Origin: a virus
DNA length: 64,000 nucleotides
Direction: 5' to 3' (one strand)
Virus record (IMG/VR): IMGVR_UViG_3300031952_000001
Coordinates: 1-64,000 of that record
This document shows, one piece after another, positions 15,225 to 25,147 of the stretch. The stretch's first letter is position 1. Each line of letters begins with the position of its first letter. A model generated the notes under the pieces. That model did not search any database, was not told the DNA's origin, and saw only the letters and a list, made by a program, of their open reading frames with translations. Both the position numbers and the translations under genes were made by a program.

Positions 15225-17531
15225 ATGGTGGAACAGTTCTACATAGATCTTGATTTGACCGGGCTGGAGAGCCAGCTCAGTGATGTGCAGCATTCGTACA
15301 CCGAGCTGGGAACCGCCATCCAGCAGATCACGTCCGACTACAAGAAGTCCCTTTCTGACATGGCGGGTCTTGCGACTCAGACCGTTGCCCCGATGGACAT
15401 CCCTCCTACACTGGAACCCGGCCTGAACCAGCTGATGGCTCAAATGAACGAGATGCAGAGGAACGTCCCTGCTGTGCAGGCTGCGTTGAAACAGTTGGAG
15501 GGTCTGCATGAGGCTCGTAGAGCCGCAGCAGCTTCTGCGGGCCCCCGTGTTGCGGGGAATCAGCCCCCTCCAGGTCTTCCGGATCCGGAGCGTATTCGTG
15601 CCGTCGCTGAGCAGGGGCAGGAGCTGGCTTTGAAGACCCTGGCGGCGGTGGACAAGGCGTTGGACGAGAACGAGAGCTGGAAGTCCCGCGTACAGAAGCT
15701 CATCGAGTCGGAGATGAAGAAGGTTCGTGCGAAGATCAGTGAAGTTTTGAGTAACCTTCCAGGACAGGTTTCTACAGGATTTTTTGGGGCCCTCATGGGC
15801 TCTATGGTGCTGGGGTACACGGAAAAAAATCGCCGTCGAAAAGAGATGGGGGAGATGGCGAACATGTTCGAGGGTGGTGTCAACGCCCTGTTTTCGAAAG
15901 GCTCCCGGGATGTTGTTCGAAAGTTCTCGCAGTGGGGGGAGAACGCGCAGTGGCAGTGGGGTGTTGGCCGAAAAGAACTTCAAGGTGGGATAAAGCTGAT
16001 GGTGGACAACGGTCTCACCCAGGCGCAGATGTCCAAGAGTTTTGGTAGGGGTCTGGGCGATGTCGGTGAGAACGTGGTCACACTGACTATAGGTCTTGCA
16101 AAGCATTACAACTTCTCTACTTCTGATGCTATGGAAGACGTTGTGAGCCTGGTTCGGGATTACGGGATGGGGCTCTCGAACGCGGCAGACCTCATGGTGA
16201 AGATGGCTGCCGCGGGTCAGGGAAGTTCTATAGGTGTGAAGAACTTTTCTCGAATCGTATTGGCTTCTGCGGACCCACTGTCGCGCATGGGCGTCAAAGC
16301 TGAAGATGTCGGTGTTTTCGTGGATCGGTTGTTGAAGGGCTACAAGTCTGCGGGGTTGGACGCTCGGTATTCTGGACGACAAGTCGAGGGTGTGGCGGTC
16401 GACATGATGACAGCGTTCAGTAACATGGACAATGCGATGAAGCTCGCCATCGCCCGGGACATGTATAAGGACCCGGAAGGGGACGCGATGGGGCTCTTGA
16501 TTCGTTTTGAAGATGGCGTTACTCGATTGGCGCGGAAGGAAAGCTCTGACTTTTTGGACAAGCTGATTACTTCGTTCTTCCACGTCGTGGTCGACCGGTC
16601 GACCAACGAGAGGTCCCCTGCCATCCAGGTGATCATGTCCTCTCTGAATGTGGAGAACACCACGGCTTCCAGGATGTTCGACTTCAGGGCTATTCTGGAG
16701 AAAGGTGGTGAGCTGAACTCGATGGACAAGAAGTCCAAGAGGGAATTCCGTAATGCGTTTGTTTACGAGTCTGAACAAGTTTCCGATCTGTTCAAGACGA
16801 AGAGGGAGATGATCCTTGGCGTCGGTAAGATGGGCGAGGGCATTCTTGCCCTCATTGTCGACATGGTCGGTATGGCAATGATCGGAATGCAGGGTATGGC
16901 AGCTTCTGCAAGCGCTCCAAAGGGTCAGCAGGCTGCTGTGAACATGCTCATCTACTTTAAGCAGTTGGAGATCTATCGCAACATGGGTCGCGATTTGGCG
17001 CTCATCAAGGAGGGCGCAGGTCTGGCGGTGGGCGCTCTTCCAAAAGAGTTTGCGGACACCTTTGCTCCTGTAGTGGAAGCCTTTAAATCGGATGTTTTTG
17101 AAGGATCCGGACTTTACAACCAGGCATACAATCAAGTATTGGCGCACCCTATAGATAATTTGAAGAGTGTTATGGGGTTTGCTGAGAGTATGCAGCCTTG
17201 GAATCTTATTAAGAGTAAAGAGTCTTCCACTCCTGGTACGCCGAGTGCTCTGGATATAGTAACTGGGGATTTTCTAGGAAATGGTCCCGGTAGCTCTGAG
17301 CTGGTGGCGGCGTACCTAAGGAGGCAGGCTGCTGCAAAACTCCAGGTAAAGACGCCCCCGGAGGTGAAGAAGGTGAAAGACAAGCCGCGGGTAGACCAGG
17401 CGGATGAATCCGGAACACCGAAAAAGAATCCTCAGGAACCTGAAGTTTCCGGGTTGGGCCTGGCGGAGAGACTCATGCAAGCGCGCCAAGCTATCGCGGC
17501 TGAGGACTCAAACAGGATGAGCACCCAGTGA
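15225..17531 (+). CDS. Tape-measure-like protein 2 of 3
   Basis: The product is 768 residues, close to the length of copy 1. It has the same plan: helical N-terminus, a hydrophobic turn with LGYTEKNR at about 196-203, a matching box YSGRQVEGVAVDMM near 385, and a hydrophobic pair around 540-560 (GEGILALIVDMVGMAMIGMQ). The tail (660-768) is Lys/Pro/Glu-rich and differs from the other copies. The gene starts six bases after copy 1 stops; its own stop overlaps the GTG start of copy 3. Sequence similarity to copies 1 and 3 is moderate and restricted to the core, so the duplication is old. Confidence 0.75.
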   Translation: MVEQFYIDLDLTGLESQLSDVQHSYTELGTAIQQITSDYKKSLSDMAGLATQTVAPMDIPPTLEPGLNQLMAQMNEMQRNVPAVQAALKQLEGLHEARRAAAASAGPRVAGNQPPPGLPDPERIRAVAEQGQELALKTLAAVDKALDENESWKSRVQKLIESEMKKVRAKISEVLSNLPGQVSTGFFGALMGSMVLGYTEKNRRRKEMGEMANMFEGGVNALFSKGSRDVVRKFSQWGENAQWQWGVGRKELQGGIKLMVDNGLTQAQMSKSFGRGLGDVGENVVTLTIGLAKHYNFSTSDAMEDVVSLVRDYGMGLSNAADLMVKMAAAGQGSSIGVKNFSRIVLASADPLSRMGVKAEDVGVFVDRLLKGYKSAGLDARYSGRQVEGVAVDMMTAFSNMDNAMKLAIARDMYKDPEGDAMGLLIRFEDGVTRLARKESSDFLDKLITSFFHVVVDRSTNERSPAIQVIMSSLNVENTTASRMFDFRAILEKGGELNSMDKKSKREFRNAFVYESEQVSDLFKTKREMILGVGKMGEGILALIVDMVGMAMIGMQGMAASASAPKGQQAAVNMLIYFKQLEIYRNMGRDLALIKEGAGLAVGALPKEFADTFAPVVEAFKSDVFEGSGLYNQAYNQVLAHPIDNLKSVMGFAESMQPWNLIKSKESSTPGTPSALDIVTGDFLGNGPGSSELVAAYLRRQAAAKLQVKTPPEVKKVKDKPRVDQADESGTPKKNPQEPEVSGLGLAERLMQARQAIAAEDSNRMSTQ

Positions 17532-20365
17532 CAGGCATTATCGACATCAAGCAGCTGGACGAAGCGCGCTTCAGGTTCACTGAGCTGGGTGACGCCATCA
17601 GCGGTATGTCCCAGGCGAACGTCGAGTCGATGGACTCGTTGATAGCGAGCCTTAAAGAGGGCTTCAAGTCCGTTATTGAGGAGGTGTCTCACGATCCGCG
17701 ACTGATCGGAGGGGGTAGAGTGGCCGGCGTCAGCGAGCAGTACGTTTCCTCCATCGCAGGGAAGTTCAGCGGCATGTCGCAAGGGGTGACGCACTCCTTT
17801 GAGAGCTTGGAGCGCACCTTGACGGGTGTTGAGAAGAGCTTTGGTACGATGGCGGATGACGCTCGTGCCAAGATCTCGGGGGTCGGTGGCGAGGCGGATC
17901 ATGATGGCGAGGGTGCTGACACCGAAGGTGAGGCGAAGGATCCGAAGCAAAAAGGCACGGACAAGAAGAAGAAGGGCATCGCCGGCATCGTTCAAGCTGA
18001 GGGTCGGAATCTCAAGGGCCGTGTTCAAGGCATGCTGTCGCGCATGAAAATACCAAACAAGGTCGGCGCTGTCATGGCCGGTGGGCTCGGCATCCTCACC
18101 TACGGGTACATGGACCGGAATCGCGTCCGTGCCGAGGCGGGAGAGGTCAAGAACATCCTCATCGCGGCGTACGACGATGGTGTGAAGGGTTCCCTGGCTG
18201 CGGGTACTGCGAGCCTTTCGAGAATGCAGGAGGCCTTTCAGAAGTACAAGGGGATCCAGCGCGAGGAGATCCAGAACACCGCGCAGGCTCTTGTGGATGG
18301 TGGCTTCAGTGTGGACCAGATGCTTCGGGAGGTGAGTGGGAACATTCGCGATGTGCAGTCCAGTGCGTTGTCGACGACCCTCGCCTTGGACAAGATGTTT
18401 GAGCTGCCGGGCGGCGAGAGCGCGAAGCGCATGGTCTCCATGATGGCGCTCTACGGCAAGAACTCGAACGATGCTCGGGAGTCCCTCACGAGGATGTACC
18501 TGGTAGGTCGGGACTCCGGAATCGGAGCGATGCAGTTCGTGAAGAACGTCGAGGACGCCAGCTCTGAGCTGTCGGTGATGGGCTTCAACATCGACCATGT
18601 CGTCGACATCTACGCCTCAGTCACGGAGTCGTTCGAGAAGATGGGCGTCCCCAAGCAGTTTGCCGGTCGTCAGGCGGCGCTGGGCATGCAGCAGATCTCC
18701 AGTGGGATCGCCAAGATGTCTGACAACTGGATGGTTGTTCTCGGTGAGCGGATGGGTCACGGCCGCGGATTGGAAGCCCGCCAGGGGATGATGGATGCCT
18801 TCACTCGGGTCTTGAAAGATCGCGACGTCAACGAGCTTCAGAAGATCATCTCTACGGTTTGGGACATGGCCTTGAAGGCAACCGGTGGGAACGAGGAGGC
18901 TGCTCGGTACTACGTTGAGAAGCAGGTGGGTTGGGGCTACGAAGGTGCTCGTGTGGTTCAGAACATTGGACGCATGGCTAAGGAAGGCCGTATGGTCGAG
19001 TCGGCGAAGGCCACCGCGGACAGCTTTGCGATCTTGAAGGAGTCCTTCGAAACGGAGAAGGAGAAGGCCAGCCAATTTGAACTCATGATGAACACCTGGA
19101 TGAAGGGCTTGGCTTTTATGGGGCAGGCGATTCTTGGCATGGTTGTGCAGTTCATTGCATGGATGATTGCCTACTTCAAGGCCCTTCCTCAGTTTTTTTC
19201 GAATTTGAAGAACTTGGATTTTGAGGCCAACACTCGTCTTGCGGCGGATTTAAATCACACTTTCTGGAACATGGGTGCACATCAGGATCAACTCAAATCT
19301 GCTGCATCACAGATGGCTAACACAGCAGGGGCGATGTTTACGGATGTTTTGGGTAATTCTATGCGCTCCCTGGACACCGCTTGGAACTTCGATCCTACGG
19401 GGAAGAGACCCCCAGCCCCTGCTTCGGCTCCTGGAGGGGGTGGTGCAGGAGGTGGGGGTGGGGGTGGTGCCCCCCGCATCATCACGATTCCAGTGCCCGT
19501 GGCGGGGGCGGGAGGCAGCCAATCCATCCCAGCTACACCACCTCCGGCGTCCGTTGTGGGGGGTGTTCCTACGGACCAGTGGGCGGGGGGTGGAGTTACC
19601 TTGAGTGTCGAGGGTCCTGACCCCTTAGGGAACCTCACGGTCATGCTCGGAGGAAATTGTCCCCGGTGCGGTTACAGCTTTGCAGAAGGGGGAGCAGCAG
19701 CTCCAGAAACCGAATCTCCCGGTGGGGATCCATGGGGTCACTACGAGAGTGGCGCTGCGGGTGCTACTGCCGGTCCCGCCACTGCCGCTGCTGCTAGTGT
19801 CGGCCCTGGCTCGGCCCCAGGCCCTGGAGCCAGTGCTGGTGGTGGAGCGGGTGCTCCTGCGGCCATGTCAGGCTACCAGGGCGCTCCAGGGACATTCTCT
19901 AGCATGGGTTTGGCCCCTGAAGGAAAGTTCTCAGGTGACGACGTAGAGGCTCTGGCGAGGATGATGCAATCTGAAACCGGCGGCCTGCGCGCAGACAGGA
20001 AGAATGAGCAGCTCGGTACTGCGTGGACGGCGTTGAATAGGCGGGGTGCACGGGAGGGTGGGGGGAGTCTTCAGAAAACCATAACTAAGGACAAGGGTTG
20101 GGGCAAGAGTGATGCTGGCGTGCTTCCCGGGGGGCGGCGGCAGTTTGCTTCCGGGGCTAAACCTGGTCAGCCTATGATAGACTTTGCACGATCCATTTTG
20201 AGAGGTGACGAAGGAACTGCGGACCCAACCGGAGGTGCCACGTCATTCGTACATCGTCCAATTGGAGCGAAGTATGGTCATAAAAATGCTCCAGGGGAGA
20301 AGGAATTAGTTTCGTTTGCAATTCCAAAGGATCCTAAGCACCGGGAAGTCACATTCTTCAAATAG
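17528..20365 (+). CDS. Tape-measure-like protein 3 of 3 with C-terminal cell-wall hydrolase-like domain
   Basis: The product is 945 residues starting with GTG at 17528, overlapping the stop of copy 2 (GTGA). It contains the same core: hydrophobic turn with YGYMDRNR at 192-199, and FAGRQAALGMQQI near 380. An acidic/Lys insertion (125-150) and a Gly/Pro-rich linker (about 625-790, with a CPRCG pair) lead to a final domain from about residue 797: ALARMMQSETGG, GTAWTALNRR, QFASG and GATSFVHR resemble the spacing of SleB/CwlJ-type cell-wall hydrolases, with the Glu of the first box as candidate catalytic residue. Such domains in tape measures open the peptidoglycan during DNA entry. DNA after about 20160 becomes AT-richer. 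Confidence 0.75.
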   Translation: MTGIIDIKQLDEARFRFTELGDAISGMSQANVESMDSLIASLKEGFKSVIEEVSHDPRLIGGGRVAGVSEQYVSSIAGKFSGMSQGVTHSFESLERTLTGVEKSFGTMADDARAKISGVGGEADHDGEGADTEGEAKDPKQKGTDKKKKGIAGIVQAEGRNLKGRVQGMLSRMKIPNKVGAVMAGGLGILTYGYMDRNRVRAEAGEVKNILIAAYDDGVKGSLAAGTASLSRMQEAFQKYKGIQREEIQNTAQALVDGGFSVDQMLREVSGNIRDVQSSALSTTLALDKMFELPGGESAKRMVSMMALYGKNSNDARESLTRMYLVGRDSGIGAMQFVKNVEDASSELSVMGFNIDHVVDIYASVTESFEKMGVPKQFAGRQAALGMQQISSGIAKMSDNWMVVLGERMGHGRGLEARQGMMDAFTRVLKDRDVNELQKIISTVWDMALKATGGNEEAARYYVEKQVGWGYEGARVVQNIGRMAKEGRMVESAKATADSFAILKESFETEKEKASQFELMMNTWMKGLAFMGQAILGMVVQFIAWMIAYFKALPQFFSNLKNLDFEANTRLAADLNHTFWNMGAHQDQLKSAASQMANTAGAMFTDVLGNSMRSLDTAWNFDPTGKRPPAPASAPGGGGAGGGGGGGAPRIITIPVPVAGAGGSQSIPATPPPASVVGGVPTDQWAGGGVTLSVEGPDPLGNLTVMLGGNCPRCGYSFAEGGAAAPETESPGGDPWGHYESGAAGATAGPATAAAASVGPGSAPGPGASAGGGAGAPAAMSGYQGAPGTFSSMGLAPEGKFSGDDVEALARMMQSETGGLRADRKNEQLGTAWTALNRRGAREGGGSLQKTITKDKGWGKSDAGVLPGGRRQFASGAKPGQPMIDFARSILRGDEGTADPTGGATSFVHRPIGAKYGHKNAPGEKELVSFAIPKDPKHREVTFFK

Positions 20366-20431
20366 AATTGTTTAGGGGATATTGGATCTATTGTAGTGCA
20401 AAAAAAGTTCTAGAAGAAAAAGGTTTGAAAC

Positions 20432-21187
20432 ATGCCTACATTTTTGGAAAATATGAAGCAGGCTTTCGGTCCCAGCAACGGGATGCCGGTGCCTACAGTA
20501 GAGCGGATTCTCGACCGCATTCTGAACCCGTACGAAGATGTTGCGTACCGAGTGCCGTTCATCTTCACTTCGGATCAGAGGATCAAGGACGCGATCCCTC
20601 CAGTGCGGATGAAGATGAATCCGGAGACCGTGACGTTCTCGCAGAACAAGAGGATCACGCGGCGTGATACGCAGTCCGGTGCGGTCTTCTTCCACTGGAC
20701 GAACGCCAAGGGGCAGAACAACGATGTCATCAACATCAGCTTCGCCGGCTCCACGGGGAACATCAACCTGAGGACCGGGGCCCAGCGCAACAGCAAGATT
20801 GCGTCCGACCAGATAAAGAGGTTCCGAGACTGGATGAAGTCCGCTACGAAGCAGGAAGGTCTCGACGTGGAGACGCTGGCGGGTGCGTCTAAGCTCGTGA
20901 ATTTCTGGAATCTCTACAACCTGACCGTGGAGCCGGTGATCGATCCATTCAAAGGCTACCAGAACAAGTTCTACTTCATGTACTCCAGCCCGATCCTTGG
21001 AAACGCCTTGATTCAGTTCATCGGCCATTTCGACAAGGTCTTGGAGTTCACGGACGACGCGGCCAACCCGTTCAACAAGAACTACTCCTTCAGCTTCGTG
21101 GCGACGGAGACGATTCCGTCCATGGATGCCATCTTCAGGTACATCTCTCAGGCCTTGGGTACTCAGTTCTTCAATGAGTTGGAGTAG
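20432..21187 (+). CDS. Probable baseplate hub or tube-initiator protein
   Basis: The product is 251 residues. A 66-base AT-rich gap precedes it, with AAAAAGG eight bases before ATG 20432. The sequence has beta-type segments and phrases such as FYFMYSSPILGNALIQFIGH; no membrane segment. In contractile phages the gene between tape measure and hub usually encodes the tube-initiator or a LysM-type hub protein, and the position and size match, though no LysM motif is evident. Function is by gene order. Confidence 0.6.
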   Translation: MPTFLENMKQAFGPSNGMPVPTVERILDRILNPYEDVAYRVPFIFTSDQRIKDAIPPVRMKMNPETVTFSQNKRITRRDTQSGAVFFHWTNAKGQNNDVINISFAGSTGNINLRTGAQRNSKIASDQIKRFRDWMKSATKQEGLDVETLAGASKLVNFWNLYNLTVEPVIDPFKGYQNKFYFMYSSPILGNALIQFIGHFDKVLEFTDDAANPFNKNYSFSFVATETIPSMDAIFRYISQALGTQFFNELE

Positions 21188-21189
21188 CT

Positions 21190-23661
21190 ATGGAACTCGG
21201 AAGCACACTGGAGAGGCAGAAGTACGGCATCACGTCGCAGAACGGGATCTACCGTGCAGCGTTTCCCGCTTTCAGGGTCTTCATCTACGGTGAAGAGGTT
21301 TCGGGTGACGTCGTCGAGGTGCGTGTGAATCAGTCCGGTGGGAGCATGGATCGCTCCCCAGGCACGTTCTCTGTCTCTCTGGCGAACATAGGGGACAAGT
21401 ACATTCTCGACCACAACGATATGGTGGCCCTGTCGGAGTCTCGGGACAAGCTCATTAACACACTCGGAGAGAACGCGGACGCCTATGAATACTTGATGAG
21501 TTCCCTCAGGGACTCCGCAGGCGAGGATGAAAACGTCATTTCTGAGATGGGTCGCATGCTGTCCAGCTCGGGTCGTTTCAGTGATCTGGCGGAATACTAT
21601 TCGTCTTATTACTCAGAGCTTTTGAAGACGGGATATTATCAAGGTGCCTGGGACGAGAATAGGGTTCCGGATCACCTCAAGTGGAGTGTCGTTCAGAAGA
21701 AGGCACCTCTCGTGGTGCCTGGCTGGCAGGCGTTCTACGAGGAGTTCAAGAAGGACGGAACCTACTTGACCAAGTTCTTCCTGAACAAGGAGGGGTTCAT
21801 TTACCCCTTCGCAGAGGGTGATTGCATCTTCCACCCCAACGATCCCGTTCGGATCGCCTTCAGGGATCCTTTCGATCCCTCGATCTGGTACTGGTCTTTC
21901 ACTGGGTTCGTAGATGGTTTCGTAGAAGACCGTGGAGCGAACCAGGAGTCCATAGTAACAATCACGGGTACGGACGTCACGAAGATGGCCCGGTACTCTA
22001 TGTTCCAGACTTCCACGGACGCAGTGCGGGATGCAGCCATCACGAAGTTGTTCCCCATCTTCGAGTCGACCACCACGGAGGTAAAGTGGACTGCGTATTC
22101 TGAGCTGTTTGCACACTTCACTATCTTCGAGATGCTGGAGCTGCTGTTCTTTGGACTTGAGTCCTACAAGGAGTCTGTCACAGAGTTCGTGCAGAGAGCC
22201 TGCACCCAGATGGACCCCTCTGAGGTGGACCAGTTCCTCATCCACTCTGCGACCAAGCAGAGCAGCGAGGAGCTGAAGAGCATGGCCTATAACGAGAAGG
22301 TCGCTCTCATGAAGACCTATATGGGCGGGGACAAGACTACGCGGTTCGAGGGTGCGCGCTTCCCGCCATTACAGACGCCGCAAGGTACGAAGTTCCAACG
22401 GAAGGACGAGAAGTACGGAACCTATGCGTTCTTCATTGGGAAGGCGGATAACTACGACAAGTCCATGGGTGTGGAAGTTCCTATCACGGAGTTGAGAAGT
22501 CTTAACGATTTCTTGAACCATCGAGTTACTGAAAATGATCCTCTGAGCATGGGTGCCAACTCCAAGGCGAAGACCTATTGGGTTCCATCCATAACCCTGA
22601 ACGACGTCATTACCCATATAGGCAGAAATATAGAAGACTACCCCGTCGGTTCTGGGCGCGTGGTGTACGTTGCACCATCCGGGCTGGGCCTTGGCGTCTC
22701 TTCCGGTGTCATGGACGAGGTCATGAACGCCGCGGGTGGTGGTCTGCATTCGGAGTTTAAGGACCGGTTGACCTACCTGTACGATCTGGCAGAGCAGATT
22801 CAGTTTTGTTTCTATGCGACCCCTCGTGGGGACGTTGTGTTCGAGATGCCGTTCTATGATTTCGATCCGTGGGTTTGGGATAGCGCGGGTACCTTCTTGT
22901 CGAACGACACCCTGGACACCGCCGCTTCCGCTAGGAGGAAGACCCTTGAAGATCTGCGCCTGAACGTAGAGGCGTGGTCCAAGGGCAGTATCAAGTATTC
23001 CGAGGCCGACATCTACAAGATGATGCAGCTTTCCTCCGACTTGCAGTTGGTCCAGGAAGGATTTTCGCTGACGGAGTCCGAGACCTCCGCGACGAACTAT
23101 TCCGACTACTATACGATCAACAAGCACGAGACCTATGGTTACAGCAATGCTCTAAATGATAGTGGTTTGAAAACATTCGCTCGCTGCGCCCCCTACGTCA
23201 TGGAGCGTATGGGTGAAGGTTTTAACCCCATAGACATGAGGGAGTATCAGTTTGTGTACGTTCCGTCTCTTGCGCCCCTTCTTGGGTTCAGGGCAGCTTC
23301 AGACAAGAGTCCTTGGACACAGGTAACTTCCGCTGAGGGTGCCCAGATTTTCGCTTCCCTGGATCTCAGGAAGTGCAATGCAGAAGCCCGGACTTTGAAC
23401 ATTCAGGTTCTTCCGCATTTCGGCTTCATGGTGAACAGGACTTTGTACTGGCGTCAGCGCAACTACGTTGCCAATATCGTCAGCTGCTCTCATAGTATCG
23501 CCGTGAACAGCTCCTGTGAAACTCAAGTCAACGTGAACTACGCGCGTGCGTGGATGGGTGATTACGCTGAGGGTAGCAAGAGCCCCAAGATGGAAGTTTT
23601 TCGCCATTTCGGTGGAGATCTTCCGTTCAGCTATGCAGCATTGTTGGACGCGAACAAGTAA
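21190..23661 (+). CDS. Large baseplate hub protein candidate
   Basis: The product is 823 residues, starting two bases after the previous stop. The N-terminal part (FPAFRVFIYGEEVSGDVVEV...) and the segment around 190-280 with alternating strands (PVRIAFRDPFDPSIWYWSF TGFV) resemble phage hub proteins of the gp27/gpD group, which form the trimeric ring joining spike and tube. The size is about twice that of gp27, so extra domains (about 330-560) are inserted. The following gene is the spike, supporting hub identity. Assignment is from order and strand pattern, not from a firm motif. Confidence 0.6.
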   Translation: MELGSTLERQKYGITSQNGIYRAAFPAFRVFIYGEEVSGDVVEVRVNQSGGSMDRSPGTFSVSLANIGDKYILDHNDMVALSESRDKLINTLGENADAYEYLMSSLRDSAGEDENVISEMGRMLSSSGRFSDLAEYYSSYYSELLKTGYYQGAWDENRVPDHLKWSVVQKKAPLVVPGWQAFYEEFKKDGTYLTKFFLNKEGFIYPFAEGDCIFHPNDPVRIAFRDPFDPSIWYWSFTGFVDGFVEDRGANQESIVTITGTDVTKMARYSMFQTSTDAVRDAAITKLFPIFESTTTEVKWTAYSELFAHFTIFEMLELLFFGLESYKESVTEFVQRACTQMDPSEVDQFLIHSATKQSSEELKSMAYNEKVALMKTYMGGDKTTRFEGARFPPLQTPQGTKFQRKDEKYGTYAFFIGKADNYDKSMGVEVPITELRSLNDFLNHRVTENDPLSMGANSKAKTYWVPSITLNDVITHIGRNIEDYPVGSGRVVYVAPSGLGLGVSSGVMDEVMNAAGGGLHSEFKDRLTYLYDLAEQIQFCFYATPRGDVVFEMPFYDFDPWVWDSAGTFLSNDTLDTAASARRKTLEDLRLNVEAWSKGSIKYSEADIYKMMQLSSDLQLVQEGFSLTESETSATNYSDYYTINKHETYGYSNALNDSGLKTFARCAPYVMERMGEGFNPIDMREYQFVYVPSLAPLLGFRAASDKSPWTQVTSAEGAQIFASLDLRKCNAEARTLNIQVLPHFGFMVNRTLYWRQRNYVANIVSCSHSIAVNSSCETQVNVNYARAWMGDYAEGSKSPKMEVFRHFGGDLPFSYAALLDANK

Positions 23662-23670
23662 GGTGCTTCA

Positions 23671-25140
23671 ATGGGTGGTAGCGGTCGACAAAACATGAAT
23701 CCGAGTACGTCCTCCATCTTGGAGGATCGTAGGCTACATCGTGAGTTCTACTCGTCCATACATCGAGTTGTGGTTACAGACCTTCATCTGAGTAAGGGAA
23801 CTGTCGGTGTTAAGTTCCTTAACGGTGGGGACCCTCGTGAGGTCTCTATCCCGTTGGTCGGGTTTTCTATGCCTGCGAAGGCAAATGATTCTGATAAGAA
23901 TTACTTGAGGGCATCCTGGGGTGTGTATTTTCCGCAAGTGGGTGATGTTCTCAAGGTTGGATTTAGCGTCTCGGGGCAGGCCTACACCCTGGGGTATGAC
24001 ACCATCGATTTCAGCGTTTTTGAGCGCTTTGACACCGCTACGGAGCCTACCGGCGGTATCGGCTGGGGCGATGCGTCGGGGAAGCGTCTCCGACCGGGTG
24101 ACTGGAGTTTCAAGAGCGCGCGGGGCTGCGCATTCTACATGGGCGACCGCATTTCGTTGACGGCTGGTCCGCACTCGATCACATTGGATAAGCCCCAGAA
24201 CGAGGTGAGGATCCAGTCGGATCTCATCCACCAGCGCTACGGCGGGGCTTCGGAGTCGCGGTCGGGCTCCGTGAAGCGCCTTTTGACACCTGTCGACACC
24301 TCGGAGATGCCGGTCTACGACGTGGTCTTCGGAAGCGTTGCGCAAGAGCACACGCACTACGTTAAGCGGGCGACGATCCCCTTCCCTGCGGGCCAGGTCA
24401 TGGTCCGGACCTCCGAAGGTGAGGTGGTCGACGACCTGACGGCACAGATCGTGCCTCCAGCGACCTTCTCTCCGGACCTCGCGGTAGCGCTCACGGGGAC
24501 GGGGGTGCGGATCCTGCGGGAGGTCATGGATGACGCCAAGGGCGTGGTTCCGATGTGGATGGAGCTGGTCGACAACCTGGGGAACTGGGGCATGTCGGCC
24601 AAGACCGCCATCGGACTCCAGTGGTTCACGCCGGCCTCAACCTGGACAGTGTTGAACAACATGGTCTCCTGGACGACCGCGGCGAAGTATGATCTGATCG
24701 TCGGGGCCGACTACAGCGTGACCGTGGGTGGGAAGATGTCGTTCACGGTGGGGGGCCTGGCCGAGATGACGGCCGGCGGTGTCCTCAACCTGACTGCCGC
24801 GGCGGCGATGACCTTGAAGGCGGCATCCATCGCTCTGGCGGCCCCCTCGATCTCCCTGGGGGCGAGTCCTTGCGTGATGTCGTGCGCAGGCGGCCCTTTG
24901 ACGCTCGATTCTCCGCTGATGCTCCTGGGCATCGCGGCGTCGGAGCCCCTGATCAAAGGCACGATGTTCAAAGCAGCATTGGATGGCTACTTGACGGCGT
25001 GTAGCCTGGCTTTCACGGCTCTTGCGGGGCTACCACTGCTTGCCCCCGCGACAGCTCAGTTCACGGCCTTGGCGACCGCGGCAGGGGTGCTCTCTGCCGC
25101 TTTGAGTGGTACGTTGTCGACGAAGTCGATGACGCTGTAG
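23671..25140 (+). CDS. Baseplate central spike protein (gp5/gpV-like)
   Basis: The product is 489 residues. The first 120 residues look like the OB-fold of spike proteins (VVTDLHLSKGTVGVKFLNGG..., GVYFPQVGDVLKVGF). From about 330 to 440 there is a chain of short hydrophobic strands (TVGGKMSFTVGGLAEMTAGG, LNLTAAAAMTLKAASIALAA) typical of the triple-stranded beta-helix that makes the membrane-piercing needle. The trimer sits below the hub and punctures the outer membrane. No lysozyme domain is seen, unlike T4 gp5. ATG 23671 follows AAGGTG. Confidence 0.8.
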   Translation: MGGSGRQNMNPSTSSILEDRRLHREFYSSIHRVVVTDLHLSKGTVGVKFLNGGDPREVSIPLVGFSMPAKANDSDKNYLRASWGVYFPQVGDVLKVGFSVSGQAYTLGYDTIDFSVFERFDTATEPTGGIGWGDASGKRLRPGDWSFKSARGCAFYMGDRISLTAGPHSITLDKPQNEVRIQSDLIHQRYGGASESRSGSVKRLLTPVDTSEMPVYDVVFGSVAQEHTHYVKRATIPFPAGQVMVRTSEGEVVDDLTAQIVPPATFSPDLAVALTGTGVRILREVMDDAKGVVPMWMELVDNLGNWGMSAKTAIGLQWFTPASTWTVLNNMVSWTTAAKYDLIVGADYSVTVGGKMSFTVGGLAEMTAGGVLNLTAAAAMTLKAASIALAAPSISLGASPCVMSCAGGPLTLDSPLMLLGIAASEPLIKGTMFKAALDGYLTACSLAFTALAGLPLLAPATAQFTALATAAGVLSAALSGTLSTKSMTL

Positions 25141-25147
25141 GTGGAAC

